From the NCBI GenBank assembly GCA_001683735.1, contig LUGG01000004.1:62001-126000 (forward strand): DNA of 64,000 nt, written 5' to 3'. How positions within the stretch are numbered: position 1 is the stretch's first letter; every line of letters starts with the position of its first letter. Source of the DNA: Grifola frondosa (Eukaryota; Basidiomycota; Agaricomycetes; Polyporales; Grifolaceae). The notes beneath the pieces are model-generated. The model saw nothing but the letters and a program-made list of their open reading frames with translations, had not been told where the DNA came from and made no database searches. The translations under genes were made by a program, and so were the position numbers. Shown in pieces: positions 35,901 through 47,819 of this stretch.

Positions 35901-37123
35901 GAATGAGCATCATGACCGCTTCGGGAAGGGTAAGCACGCCATTAACGACGAGTAGCTCAAGTACGTTATCGAACGCGGCGGAATCTGAACCGCCAGACTC
36001 GATGATAGGTAGAGAAGGTCGAGCTTCGCCGAACAGCGAAGAAGAGATGACGCCCTCGCGAGCGCGCATCCAGTTCTTATTTCCGCGAACGGTATTAATT
36101 TCACCTGAGATTGTGCATCAGACCAAGTTCGCGACGTATTAATACGTATAACTAACCGTTATGCGCAGCCCACCTCATGGGCTGAGCGCGATCCCAGCTG
36201 GGGAAGGTATTCGTAGAGAATCGAGAGTGTACAAGAGCAAAGTGCGAGCTATACAAGACATGGTTGAGATCGTGATAGTAGTTGTAGACTTGAGGCGGCG
36301 AAAGCTGGCCCTTGTAGACGATGTTTTTGGAGGATAACGAGGAGACGTAGAATCCTTTGGAGAGAGTGCTTCAGACGAGGCAAGTCCGAGAGTGTTAAGC
36401 TAGCGTCCAACTTCGAAGAACGAAAATCACAAACATGGTATGTGTAGCGTGCTTGCGGAGAACATAGAGTTGACACTCGAACAGCTTGGCATCGAATGCA
36501 CCGCCGCGGCTGGTTGCGCCGTCACCGTAGTGCGAACGAAGGACGATAAATGGTTGAAGGATGGCGGGTTCTTTGCTGGCGGCAGCAGGACCGAGAATGG
36601 TCCCATCGGTGGGGACTTCTCTCCAGCCTAGAACACGAAGACCCAACTCGCCGGCAATCTTGGAGAAGACGGCCTGCTGCTTCTGCAGGCCGACGGGGTT
36701 GTTGGCTTTGAAGAAGACGTTACCGACGGCGTACTGCCCGACTTCAGGGAGCTCGCAGCCAAGATCTCTCTCAGCCTCACGCTTGAAGAAGAGGTGAGGA
36801 ATGCCGGTCATGACACCCGCACCATCGCCGTCACGGCTGTCAGCGCCAGTAGCACCACGATGGGTCATGGCGCAGAGAAGTTGCCTCGCATCTGAGACGA
36901 TTTTATGGCTGTCAGCCCCCTTGATATGACAGATGAAGCCTACACCACACGAGTCTTTCTCGTACTGATTCTCGTACAAGCCCTGGCTCGCGGGGAGAGC
37001 GGAGTCCCAAGAGGTGGGATCGCGTTCGACGGCATCGAAACCATTCTGAGTATCGACTTCTGACACAGGCAAAGAAGTACTGGGTAGGATAGGAGGAATG
37101 GAATGAGAGTCAACGATGGCCAT
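29938..37123 (-). CDS. GLT1: NADH-dependent glutamate synthase (GOGAT)
   Basis: A fused large and small glutamate synthase converts 2-oxoglutarate and glutamine to two glutamates using NADH. The start is ATG at 37123. After a short leader comes the class II amidotransferase nucleophile region ([14 protein letters not shown]). The central domain follows, then the FMN synthase domain with the 3Fe-4S loop ([15 protein letters not shown], spliced across a 33.3 kb intron) and the GXGXG helix domain near 32.5-32.9 kb. The beta region has Fe-S cysteines ([18 protein letters not shown]) and two nucleotide-binding sites ([30 protein letters not shown]). The C-terminus [17 protein letters not shown] ends at TGA 29938-29940. 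Several frame breaks occur (near 35680, 30225). A ~22-base gap near 31716-31724 removes the CPAPC cysteines expected between EFT and EGACVLG. It converges on ECO1 with about 180 bases between stops. Confidence 0.92.
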
Positions 37124-37451
37124 AGAACGAGGAGAGCAGACTTGAAGGAAGGAGAGAACGGCGATGTGGGATTGGGAGGAGGTGATGATAGCGCAAAAGA
37201 AAGGGAAGATCGGGGACAAAAGCAAATTGCACGATGAAGGGAAAACTTGGAGAGAGGCCGAGTCAAAATATACAGTCAGGAGTCACACTTTGTTCAGGGC
37301 CCGACGTTGCCCGAGCTGGGCCGCTGGTGGACAAGTCGGTGATAATCAATTTTCGGCATAAACGACCTCCAAGCGCCGCCTCCGGACTCAAAATCTACGA
37401 TCGATTAGATCTCCCCAGCCAATCACATCGCTTGAACATCAAATTTCTTCT
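37124..37451. promoter_or_regulatory. Upstream region of glutamate synthase
   Basis: No gene is supported here. This should carry the glutamate synthase promoter. A pyrimidine-rich stretch on the minus strand directly precedes the ATG. Confidence 0.35.
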
Positions 37452-38798
37452 TCAAGCGCCGGCCATTTCTTTTAGGCGCCCGAAGATGCAGCCAAACGCC
37501 CGTACAATAATCTTATCATATTTAGATGCAAGCGGAACGCCGCCGGAGGGTTTCAACGAAACCTTGACTGCCGCTGTCAACTTTATGTTCCTCAGAACTC
37601 CTCCACTGGCTGCTGGCTTCATCGCTCTCGTCAGGTGGATCCCCGTATCCGCTTCACCATTGAGTCGGAATGCAATGGCCGGCACGGAAGAAACGCGGAA
37701 GAAACGCCCGCGAACCACCACTCTATGATCAGTCTTTAATGATCGTCGACCTGAATACAGGTTGTGAGGCAGAGTGGTGCTGCTGCCACACTCGACGATA
37801 CGTTCCAGTCGGCCATCGTAGGTTTTCGTGCTCTATGGGAGCAGGCGCCATGGGAGCATAGACCATGAAGCCTGCGCCGCGCTTTGCCAAGATTCTTCCG
37901 AGTGCACTTGGCTGCGCAAATGCATGTTGGTGAGTACGACGTTCAGCGGCTGAGCTATCTCAGCGCGTCCAAACTTATCCCCCACGCTGTTCATTCGTGT
38001 GGGAAGGCCAGCTGCTTGTAACCGATGAGAAGTCACTGCATTTTCAATGTCCAGGTTCATATCTTTGGGTGGCGCCACACGGCACTCTAATTCATCACTG
38101 GCGAACTCTCCCACAGCTTTCACCTGCAAGCGTCCAAGATTTTGGGCAGGACTTGAATGTGCTTCTCTTCTGGTCGTACTGTCAGAACATTGGCGACGCT
38201 ATGGGTCCAGCCAAGTCCGCGCTGACCGAGATGTTAGTCCATAATCAGAAAACCTCGGAGATTCTTCTGCAGATGGTCTCAATTCCTCCATTCCTTTTTA
38301 TTCGAACAATTCCATGCACTATAGCAAAACAAGTCATCGTGCGCCAAACGACATTAGTGTACCTTGATGCATCTTCAGAACATGTTCACGCACCGTCTCA
38401 CGCGTAGATTCAATGAAGTCTATTCGTTAACTCTGACACGAGGTACTGCTGCCCCAGATCGCCATCGAATGATTCTATCAGATCGAGCTCACATTATTGT
38501 CTTCTTCTTCAACATGCGTCAGTCTTCCTCTCCCACCGACTTCGATAGCTTCGATGCCAGCGGGAGGGCTAGACCAACTCGTGGCAAGCTTCAAGATGAG
38601 AAATTCCAGGGCGTGACGCGCTTTGATCGACTTCTGACGACCGAGGGAACTAAATGCTTTTCATGAACAGCACGATCCAAACCGAACGCATTCATTTCGC
38701 AGATTCGCAGAGATCAATGTATGCGAGGGAGATTGCTAGGTGTCAGGTATATCTGCAGCGTGTATCGTACACGAGGTGAGAATTTTGAGGGTGCAAAA
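37452..38798. other. 1.3 kb with unrecognised open frames
   Basis: Two minus-strand open frames (37452-37721 and 37833-38129) and plus-strand frames (37997-38407, 38364-38666) overlap this stretch. The minus-strand frame around ECRVAPPKDMNLDIENA looks the most protein-like, but no domain was recognised. One small gene is possible. I cannot assign strand or product. Confidence 0.25.
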
Positions 38799-40302
38799 CT
38801 AGCCGGCCCCATCGTGCAATGCACAGCACACCGCGGCTGCCAGAAAATCAATGTCAGCGCACGCAGCATCGGAAGCAGTAAATGATAGACCTTTCTGATG
38901 TCCATTATATTGTCGTACAGTTTCCCCGGATGCCATCTCCCACAGACGAGCAGTATGATCTGAAGAAGCTGGGATTCAAAGGGATGTTCAACGTCAAGTG
39001 GTTTGGGGAATAATTGAACATCCTGCCTGTAACGAGGTACGCTGAATCAGCGCTGAAAGCGCAATCCCAAACCCAGCGCTGGTGGCCTTGCAGGATCTTC
39101 TCGAGCTTGAACTCGTAGTTGGGCGATATTGACCATATCTTTACGGTCGTATCAGCAGAACATGTCGCCAAGTATCTGGGGAAGGTGAGTACATTCTCCT
39201 TTCACATTCTCAGGCGTGTATGGGAATCGCACTTCACATCAGGGCTCAAAAGAAGTCTGGTCAGGTACTTGTTGTGTGCTTGGAACTTGGTGACGGCTTG
39301 GAACCGAGGAAGATCAGATCTTTCTTCGTTGATCTTCCATACATAGCATTTTCCCTACGCCAGAGAGGGTTAGGATCCGCTGAGAGCGTATTGTTGGAGA
39401 CAGAGACCTTGACGTTCCCGGCTACTAGGCAGGATCCATCGGAAGCCAGACTGATAGAACGCATCGGAGTATCTCCCGCTGGTGTCTACCGGCGCAAGGG
39501 CGTGAGATCATGTGGAGAACCAAAGGTGGAAACAACATGCCAGCTCATGTGTGCAGATGTTCTCCGACAAGTCCCACTGCTTTATCCTGCCGGCCTGGTC
39601 GCATGAGATAAGTTCTCCCTGATTCGGATGCACGACCACATCGTTTACTGCGGATGAAAACCGTGTCAGCCACCTGGGCCCGGACATTGGCAATGAGCGC
39701 ACCAGGGGCCTCGTTATCATAGTTGCGGTGTAAATGGGTGTTACTTCTGCGAGAGACTGGACACTCTAGAATGCGCGACCAGGTACAAGAAATTTAATAA
39801 CGCACCGAAGGTCCCAGATCTTGATAGTTCCGTCCTCGCTTCCCGTGACTAACCACTTGCCCTCACTGTGGAAACAAATTGAAGTTATATTTCCGTTGTG
39901 CCCTTCGAAAATAGCGCTCTAATGCTTTCTAATGAATCCTGGCATATGATGATTTGAAGTAGATTGTACATACTGCTCCTGCAGAGGTTGCGGCCGCGAT
40001 TTCATATATATAGACCTTCTTGTGGATAGCTGCTGCCAGTAGACGTTTACTATGACAGTCCTCAGTGGTCATAGATTGGAGAGACAATGTCCGATGGGCT
40101 TACTCCGGAGATATAGCTAGACGGTTGACTTGCTGTTCGAAGAGCGCGATACAAAGCTTGTGAACGAAATGACACGCACGCACATGGCGGATTATCTCAC
40201 TCCTGATTCAGCAGCTGGTATAGTTCTGGAACAGATACCGCTCCAAGCTTCCCAGAAACGTATTTCGTGGTCATAAGAGCCAGTGACCAGGATGACCGAC
40301 AT
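38799..40302 (-). CDS. LST8: LST8/Wat1-like WD40 subunit of TOR complexes
   Basis: This is the homologue of Lst8, the beta-propeller that stabilises TOR kinase in TORC1 and TORC2. The start ATG at 40302 opens [20 protein letters not shown]. Successive short exons give the expected WD40 repeats: [20 protein letters not shown] with [84 protein letters not shown] and [17 protein letters not shown]. The end [12 protein letters not shown] is followed by TAG at 38799-38801. The very high intron density (about eight) is usual for this gene in basidiomycetes. After HEL one intron may use a GC donor. Confidence 0.92.
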
Positions 40303-41191
40303 GTCTGCGCGAGCGGGAGGTGGTTTGGCGGTAGATGTTTGTACAGGCATCGCGGTTGTTGGCAGCGTTCATCGTTCAACCGGAACTCGACGCGAGTCAG
40401 CTATAAGGTCCGCTTACGTAATCCTTTCAATGTGCTGGTGGAGGTCGCAGCCGCCTTGCGTTCACTAGCAATCACTCCTTGCGGCCATGCCCTTAGCACG
40501 AACGCCTCGAATTTACTCACACCTCTGCAGTGATAGGTTGCTTCTTGGGTGGCCCAGACCTGATCCACGATGCCTAAACCATCGGTCGGTCGATCCTCGT
40601 GAACGGCGAAGGACTGGGGTACATTCTGCCGAGGTGTACTCACCATTGGACTGCGAATTTCCTCTATCTGAATGTCTCCCACCCATAGTATGTTCATCTT
40701 CGAAGACTAGGCGGCGCCTTCGCACCTAGACTTACGTATGTGGCTCAGCTCGTGTGTAGGGCTCGTGCATGCTTCAGTGTTTCTCGTCTAACTAGAACCC
40801 CTTGTGCGTGCATTGCTCAGTTGGTTTCGGTGTCTTTGGCGCTGTTCCCGCGAAGCGTCCACCCACGCCCCCAGAAATCGAGGTTCTTCCTGTCCTCTGG
40901 TTTTGTCCTGCCTAGCTGGAGAGTCTGCATTTATCGAACCCTTGCCCGTCTTCATATTCACCGGACAATCCAGAAGATCGTTTCCCGGTTAGCTTCTCGT
41001 GTTGTGTCTCCCACAGAGCTATGCCTTTCAACATGTCCGTCTATGGTCGACTCCTCATAGTGGTTGAAATAACCTCCCCTTCTCAACCTTCTCTTCCACG
41101 ATCATAAGTGAATGATGGCTCGATCGAGTTTCGTCCCCTTTTTTTCTTTGCCTTGAAGCTCACACTATAAGAAGGGCAGTATGTAGGATCC
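40303..41191. other. Intergenic region upstream of LST8, no recognised gene
   Basis: A minus-strand frame (40401-40697) starting near MNILWVGDIQIEEIRSP and plus-strand frames are present, but none has recognisable motifs. It should contain the LST8 promoter and, near 41163, a CACTATAAGAAGG TATA-like signal for the small gene that follows. Confidence 0.3.
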
Positions 41192-41653
41192 ATGTCAGTC
41201 AGACCCGCACCTCGATACTCGGATTATATTCTCCTCATGGCTATGGACACCTTTGCAGTGAGTTCTGGCTCGTTCTCATCGGTCGCTGATGTTGAGAATG
41301 CTCTGCAGCCCGGCGCACGAGTTTTCTTCCTCGACGGTGACCGGACCCGATATGGTGTGGTGCAGTCCGTCGAGACAATAGATGTAAGCCGTCAAAATTT
41401 TCCATTGTCCCACTGCTAATTTGATTTTGTAGGGCGTACAAGTGGTCGTTATCAAAGTTGATGGCGGCGGGCCGCAAATGAAACTTCCGTATGCTCTGTG
41501 ATCAATTATCCGCAGTCAACTTCGTCACTGACCAATCTTCCCACAGCGTCGCCAGCATCTCAAGAGCTGGCTAAGAAGCACGGCAGCGCACGGCTGCAAA
41601 AGTACTATCACGATAGTTTGCTTTCTTCCTCCCGGACTCCACTGGGTGCATAG
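41192..41653 (+). CDS. Small unrecognised protein
   Basis: The first exon reads through SDYILLMAMDTFAVSSG and PGARVFFLDGDRTRYGVVQS. A standard intron follows, then GVQVVVIKVDGGGPQMKLP, then a second intron. The last exon ends after 10 residues in the spliced frame. It reads more convincingly in another frame (SPASQELAKKHGSARLQKYY) to the TAG at 41651-41653, so a frame error is likely. The actual start may be ATG 41237. The beta-rich core (VFFLDGDRTRYGVVQSV...VQVVVIKVDG) resembles a small barrel fold, but no family is claimed. Confidence 0.5.
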
Positions 41654-42034
41654 AGTGTAGTGATGATTCCCGTCTCATCCGCCTTATTAGATTACCACTT
41701 CATCGTTTCTTCGCTTAGATGTATCTCGGATGGACTGCTAGCGCCTGTTCGTTACTGACTGTTGGTTCCCTGGACTTTACATTGTTGTATGGCAGAAATA
41801 CCAGAACTTTACCCACCTGCACATGTGTGTCTTCATTGTATTTCCGGCCTCAAATACTACAATTTCCCTAAAAGCCTTACAGTTCAGTAAATATTTCCGG
41901 AAAGCTCGGAGGCGAACTTCATGATCAACTAGCGCCCTGAGATAGGAGAACGGAGATGGCGCCCGCTCACTATAATGTTTCATACTGCAGAATAATGTGT
42001 ATCCTCGACCTCGAGATCACTTCGTTCATAGGTC
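41654..42034. other. Stretch without a recognised gene
   Basis: This holds the 3' flank of the small gene and the unresolved 5' part of the DUF1776-like gene. No clear start codon for the latter could be chosen. Confidence 0.3.
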
Positions 42035-43563
42035 GTGTCTACTGTGCTCTTCAAATCCATGTCCCCAATTCCTAGACAAGCGTCATTGGGCAAAGGCGGC
42101 GCCACAAGTCCAGGAAGGACAATCGCTCTCCAGAGCATCACCATCCTAACTTACGTTCTGCTCCAATGCTTGGCCACACTTGTCGTTTTCACAGAAATCC
42201 TTTCAGCCAAGATCTTTGAGATATTATCCAGCTTCTTAGCCATCCCCCCTGCGGAATCTATGAGCCGAAAGAGAGCGCCATTGTAGTCGTGGGAGGAGAC
42301 GATGGTGAGTTCTTGGAGTCGAGGATCGACTGCATAGCATTCCAATGGAGCGCACATCAGACGTGGGCCGTGAGATTGCCTTGAGTTTCTCAGAGCTGGG
42401 GTACACTGTGTTTGCCCTTTGTCGAACCAAGCACGACGGAGTCCACCCTGAAGCACCGCCCGAGACATCAAACATCTCTTCTGTAAGTCGGAGTCATATC
42501 TCCTATAATGATCACTCATGTACTTCTGTGAAGCTTCTATATGAGTGGCACAACAAGAGGAAGAAATCCGAACACTCTCCTTGGGGCTTGGTAGCGCCCA
42601 TTGTACTCGATACAGGATCCGCATCACAGCGGGCGCATGCATTTGAGACTGTACACGCGTACTGTGCTGCGCACGCCCTTCATCTAGTTTCTCTCATCGT
42701 GTCACCTCCTTGCGCCCCTCTATATCCGTGGGAGCTAGCTCCTCCACGTAATCCTCAGACATCAAGGAAACACGATGCGGGAAAGCCCTCCGACAACACT
42801 CGGGCAAGCATCGCGTTGTGGGGGACGTTGTGAATCGTTGCATAACGGAGCCCATATTAGTGGTCCAAGATTGTGTCAACATGCTCGCAGCAGCTTCTGG
42901 CCGAGTCGTTGTAATGATAGGATGTGAGTTCAATGCCAGAATTATGAAAATCTGAAGTACATCCACTTCCTTCAGCCGGTTATGAACCTGCGTCCATGCT
43001 CGAGGGGTGCACACAATCGGTTGCCCTGCAGCTCAGCCAGGAACTGGATCCTTTAGGAATCAAGGTCTCTTCTGTTTTGTGTGGACCCTCAACCACGAAC
43101 TTCCATAGGCCTCAGGAATTTTCTCTCAGCGATGCAAGGTAATGTGTCCCTCCACATTGCATAGATTGCATTTTAATAATGGACAATTTCCAGCCAATCT
43201 CGGATAGAGAGTGTCAGTAGTACCGCTGCTTCTGCAAGGACTGGTGAGTTCTTTTTCTCATGAATACGAAGGTAGCTGACAAATTCCGCATAGAGCACAT
43301 TCGGAGTATACGCAACGCCATCGAAGAAGCACTTCGCTACTTCCCAGTCCACTCGGAAGATGTCACCCATGTCCTACGAGAGATTACCAAGTCAAGGTGA
43401 ATGGCCGTAATCATTAAGCAGTGTCATACTAATTTCCGCTCCCACCAGCTACCCAAAATATAAGTATATAATTGGCATTCATCCATTCCTTCATCTCGTA
43501 CAGAATGCGACACCGACTGTATTGCGTCTGTGTGTGACCTCTCTCAGACACCATCTATCATGA
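42035..43563 (+). CDS. DUF1776/SDR-like protein, 5' end unresolved
   Basis: The product looks like a fungal short-chain-dehydrogenase-related protein of the DUF1776 type. Its yeast relative has been placed in mitochondria. A membrane helix (ITILTYVLLQCLATLVVFTEIL) precedes a Rossmann start (ESAIVVVGGDD...GREIALSFSELGYTVFALC). Then come SPWGLVAPIVLDTGSASQRA, AFETVHAYCAAHALHLVSLI, a VVVMIG strand, and GCTQSVALQLSQELDPLGIK with VSSVLCGPST. The C-terminus YKYIIGIHPFLHLVQ ends at TGA 43561-43563. The frame between the helix and the Rossmann start is broken once at a C-run. The start site is not decided. The family call is from memory of its layout. Confidence 0.5.
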
Positions 43564-43665
43564 CGTCTTTCGATGTATTTCTAGATGTACTTGCGATGTA
43601 TTCATACTGGGCTGTACCAATCAGGATGTAGTTACTTTTTCATTGGGATTCGATGCGATGTGATC

Positions 43666-44664
43666 CTACGTGTGGTCAGAAGCAAGCTAACCATATGGAC
43701 ATGCCCACGAGGTAAGAAGCTCACCCGTATCATGATGCTTAGGCGCTGTCCGCCGTCGTATGCCACGCCATCTACTATACCCTTCTTGAGAATGGAATGT
43801 TGATATCCATACCGGACAGTATCTCTGCGACCGCACGTGTCAGTGTGTGACCGTGGGGGGTTAGATCGGAAGTATACTTCTGAATATACACGCTACCAGA
43901 GGGTAGTGGAAGTTCGTACGTTTTTGCCCCAGAATTACTCTCAAGGCGCAGTACACGCTCGGCGCCCAGGGAATACCCAGAATCCAAGACCTAGGGATCC
44001 TCATAGTTCAGGCAATGGATTGAACCGAAGAGGCAGAGAACGCACCCGCTAGCTTCAAGGTTGTCAACGTGGGCCTACGACAGTATAACTCATGGGCGGT
44101 CTAGACTTCATATTCTAAAAGATGTACTAACAAGGATTTCGCCGTCAGAAGCGAGATGTAGAAAATGAGTTTGGGTTTCTTGATCAGGATGTAATTTGTG
44201 CAGCCGTTCTAACAACGGTGCCAGCCCCGGCACTTCAGGCCACGAGGTAACATGCATTTCACGAAAGCGCTTTATCACGCCGTCATAGTGGCCCTAATAT
44301 TTCTGCGTTCAGGAAATTCAAGTGCTCAACACCAGTTAGTCCACTATGACCCCGGTACCTCTTCGAATCCATAGTATTCGTCTGGGAGAAACAATGATTG
44401 TATTGAGTCCGATTGGCTGGACTCGACAGCTGTCGAGCTGTAGTCTTTTCGGCGACGCCGTAGTTGCCTGCTGTCCATTAAATCAAGCTTCCGAAGTGCG
44501 GCAGTGAGCAAAATACGCTGCTCGGGTATTGTGAAGAAGTCCCGGAAGAAAGTGAAGTCCTGAGGCAGTTCGATAGTCATGGAACTCATGCGTCTGATGG
44601 CATGTCTTGTGACAAAACCCGAACAGTAGTACAAATGTCGTTTGGAACACGCAAGACGCTGCAT
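43666..44664 (-). CDS. ALKBH7-like 2-oxoglutarate/Fe(II) oxygenase, mitochondrial
   Basis: This is an AlkB-family dioxygenase most like ALKBH7, which in animals is a mitochondrial protein linked to programmed necrosis and fatty-acid metabolism. The start ATG at 44664 gives a basic, acid-poor leader (MQRLACSKRHLYYCSG) suited to mitochondrial import. Later exons give FFTIPEQRILLTAALRKLD, HFLHLASDGEIL and AHVDNLEASG (the HxD iron ligands). Next come SLGAERVLRLESNSGAK, then VRYGYQHSILKKGIVDG (second His) and GQRLSIMIR (2-oxoglutarate-binding Arg). One frame break lies near 43960. The likely stop, after a short last intron, is at 43666-43668. It is transcribed away from the mitochondrial-carrier-like gene. 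Confidence 0.78.
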
Positions 44665-44875
44665 CCTGCGATGTCCGAAATGGAGGTTGGCGACTAGGAC
44701 AGTGTTGCGGGCGGTTGCAGTGATCGACCAAGCTAGAAGTGTACCGTCGCGGAATTGAAATGAAACGGCATTTGCCGGGATCCCTGTGGCTGTCGTCTTG
44801 GTGGCTTTCTTACTTTGTTCTTACTGTCCGGTTCGTCGACCGAACTGCTTCGTCCGTTCATGCTGGTGCATTTGC
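44665..44875. promoter_or_regulatory. Divergent promoter region shared by two mitochondrial-type genes
   Basis: Only 211 bases separate the ATGs of the ALKBH7-like gene (-) and the carrier-like gene (+). Both promoters and 5' UTRs must fit here. No TATA box was seen. Confidence 0.6.
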
Positions 44876-46140
44876 ATGTCGGCCACTGCTGAGGAAGGTG
44901 CACAACAGCAGCAATCAAACTCTTTCTACGCCGCTCTTGCTCGAACCGCGACGCGTAGTCTCGCTCTATATTTCTCTCGTCCCGTGAGGCTATTCAGGCC
45001 ATCGAAAGGTGCTCGCTGAAATACTGTCTCTCCTGATCGCTGTCTCATGATATATTTGTAACAAGTCAGCGGATGGCATTCGCTGAGAGGGCTGGCCGGT
45101 CACAATGGGCAAGCTCTTACGCCTCAGTATCTATCTTCGCTCGTGAAACAGCAGGGGGTGAGTTGTCAGACTAATCATGGGTCTTTACAATGGCTTGATA
45201 CTGTTTCTAGTTGATTGTCATACCGAAGCACTTTGTGCCGCCAATGATTGTTAATGGTGCCTTAGGAGTCGTGTTATGGTCTACGTACACCGAAGTTTCC
45301 AACGTACTGGAGCCACATCTCTCTTGTCATCCAACCACTTTAGCTGCTGTATCTGGCGCATGCGCGGGCGGTACGCAGGCACTACTTGCCGCCCCTGCTG
45401 AGAACATGCGCTTCGCACTCGAAGGGACTTCTTCTGCGACGGGTTGGTCCGATGCATGGAAGGAAGTCTTCCGCAGCACCGAACCCAAGGCACCTATACC
45501 TCGTGAGGTACATGTTCATGAAGCTCGTCAAGTCCGAGATTGGATGAAGGAAGTTGGAGAGATGGCGGGCCGCGGCTGGGATGGTTGGGGCTGGGGCTGC
45601 GCTAAAGACATCTGCGGTAAGAGCGTTCTCGTGCGATATTGCCTCACATAGATCATGATCCTGTGTCTTGTGACAGGCTTCGCAGTGTTCTTTGCTACCC
45701 TTGATTTTACTCGTCGTTTTGCTGTGAAGACGAAGGCCGCGTCGCAAGAAATGCTACGATCTGGCAAGTTTGCAGACGAGAAAGCCGCACGCAGGCATGC
45801 TCCCCGGATTGTTCATGCTATAACCCTGGTCGCGGGCGGTACTGTTGCAGGCTTGGCATACGAGATAGTGTGTAGGCCGTGGGATGCTGCACGGAAAGCG
45901 GTGCATGTAGACAGGCTCTCGCCAGTTTCCAACGGGCATTCAATCACGACGATCTTACTACAGAAACTACGCGATGATGGATTATTGTCGTTCTTCAAAA
46001 ATCCTGCGCACGTTCTGCGCGAGCCGACGATCTCCCAGGTACGCCGCAGATTAAATTCTGCCTTAAGGACTCTGGGAAGGGTAGGACCCTGGGGGATGGG
46101 TTTTCTAGTGTGGGAAGCGTTCGGCCCTGGTATATCATAG
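44876..46140 (+). CDS. Mitochondrial-carrier-like membrane protein
   Basis: The start ATG at 44876 gives MSATAEEGAQQQQSNSFYAA. Exons then encode a repeated carrier-like pattern: FVPPMIVNGALGVVLWSTYTEV, AAVSGACAGGTQALLAAPAENMRF (which resembles the PX[DE]XX[KR]-type loop as APAENMRF), and AVFFATLDFTRRFAVKTKAA. Next come VHAITLVAGGTVAGLAYEIVCRPWDAARK and a final GPWGMGFLVWEAFGPG, ending at TAG 46138-46140. The spacing of membrane segments and the Gly-rich helix starts suit a divergent mitochondrial solute carrier of unknown substrate. Canonical carrier motifs are weak, so the substrate and even full family membership are uncertain. Confidence 0.6.
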
Positions 46141-46172
46141 CATAGTAGTTCAATAATGAAGCCCTTTCCCAG

Positions 46173-46740
46173 TTAGTGACAGCTTGACCGTAATAACGTC
46201 GAGACCCGAGTAAATGTGCGGCAGACTGAGAAGATAAGCAAGACTACATAGGCCTCGACAACCATGAGGTACATGTATCCCCAACGCCACGCCCCTCGTC
46301 CAAGCTTGCAGGATCCGGCTGATTGAAAATTCACAATTGGAAGACTCACAAGGTTGGAAGCAGCTGCAGGGTCTTCGGCTAGTGCATATTCCGGTCGAGC
46401 GAAGATCAACTTCTTGAATTCCGCGATTGGGATAGTCAAAGGAGTTGGGACAAGGAGACCACTCTGAGCTGGAGTCTCACGTTGGTCTTCCTGATCGATC
46501 CACTGTTTCATGAGTAGTGGATGTGAGCTGCAATTGAGATCGACGCAGGTTCTCCCGTGAAGCAATGCCGTACTTGAGAAAAAGTCGGTCACGCGCTTCG
46601 CTGAGTGACGATTGAGAGCCAGATGGTACTGGGACTCCGACCTTATTGAACCCCTCGTACCAGCCGTGAATGCAGCTTCAAATACGTCTTGCACGTTTGT
46701 CGATTTTCCCGTCGCTTTACATGATTGCACAATGGACTGA
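46173..46740 (-). CDS. Unrecognised minus-strand coding segment
   Basis: A long open minus-strand frame contains SIRSESQYHLALNRHSAKRV, PTPLTIPIAEFKKLIFARPE and YALAEDPAAASNL. A plausible GT-AG intron follows AASNL. Without splicing, the frame would continue into a hydrophobic tail. No ATG start lies within the frame, so it is probably an internal or C-terminal exon of a gene that begins farther upstream, perhaps the one starting at 48704. The product is unknown. Its 3' end faces the carrier-like gene. Confidence 0.4.
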
Positions 46741-47800
46741 TTGGACAGAAATAACTGCAGATATCATTGCACCCGAATGAGGCGTCGGTCCATGCGTCGT
46801 GGATTGAAACGGATTCCATCTGTTCAAGGTCAGAGCCATAATATCCTTTCCAGATACCAAAAATACCGTGCGCGCATCGCTCTGACGCATGCCTATATAT
46901 ATTTTTTTGAAATCAGGGTGGTGCGGAAGGGAGCTAGCCGTTCATGACGCACTATTTCAATTGATCAGACCGTAGTAGGTACTCGCAATGCCTCCTAATC
47001 TGTCGATGACGATTGATTACTGAAAAGACTCAAAAGCCACGCCAAGGTCCTGGATTTTATATTGGCCGCACCAAGGAGTGGCCTGGCGGTTCAGACACCA
47101 CGATGCAGTTTAGCACTTCTTCTGAGGGTATGCAGGGTATGCCTGTGACGAGCATTCACAGGAAGCATGCGATTGCACATCGAGACTGGTCGAGGTCCGA
47201 ACCTATGCCAAACCAGACAAACATGCGGACGTCGAGAATTGAACGGGAGGAACAATTTCAATGGAAGAAATGACCTGGTACACGTTCAAGTTGTCACCCA
47301 TGGGGCAGCGCGGAATGAACGTTCTGAGTGAATGACGAATGGGGAGGTTTCGAAGCAAGTTTCATCCTATAAGCCGACAATGTACCTACACTCACCATTA
47401 TCTAGCGTCCCTCAGCCTACACGAGGATAGTACGTGCAGACCCGTACGTCAGTCTTACTGCTCCCGAACGCGCCAATTAAAACATTTCGCACCTCATCAC
47501 AGGTTGGCCGATAGCATCATGCTCAGGTCGTCATTACATCCAAGGCCTGTGGGAGGAGCCTACATGAGCGGCGTATTCAGTGAAATCGCATAATGTCCGC
47601 GCAGGATTTCTTGCGAATGAAACTATAGCCACGTAATGGTTTCGAGAATCCGAAGGACGTTGCATAACCCTACTTAGCTGAAGCCCGAAGACAAGCTAAG
47701 GTGCTGAATCCAAGGACACGGAGTTGAGAAAATTGTCTGGAATTCCTGTGATATGCAGCTAGGCTTATGCTATCTGATCAGAATGATCCTCTGTATTTTC
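46741..47800. other. Stretch with unresolved coding signal
   Basis: Open frames occur on both strands. The plus frame at 47013-47273 contains GPGFYIGRTKEWPGGSDTTM. None was recognised. It may be introns and exons of the neighbouring minus-strand gene, disturbed by indels. Confidence 0.25.
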
Positions 47801-47819
47801 CCAAACTGAACACCTGCCT

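Noticed and set aside
39600..39720. Suspected frame break in LST8 before NDVVVHPNQ
   Set aside because: An intron with GTGCGC donor and CGCAG acceptor explains it and gives APVNDVV.
40740..41060. 106-codon plus-strand frame rich in Arg, Ser and Cys
   Set aside because: It shows no conserved motif and lies in a likely promoter and intergenic region.
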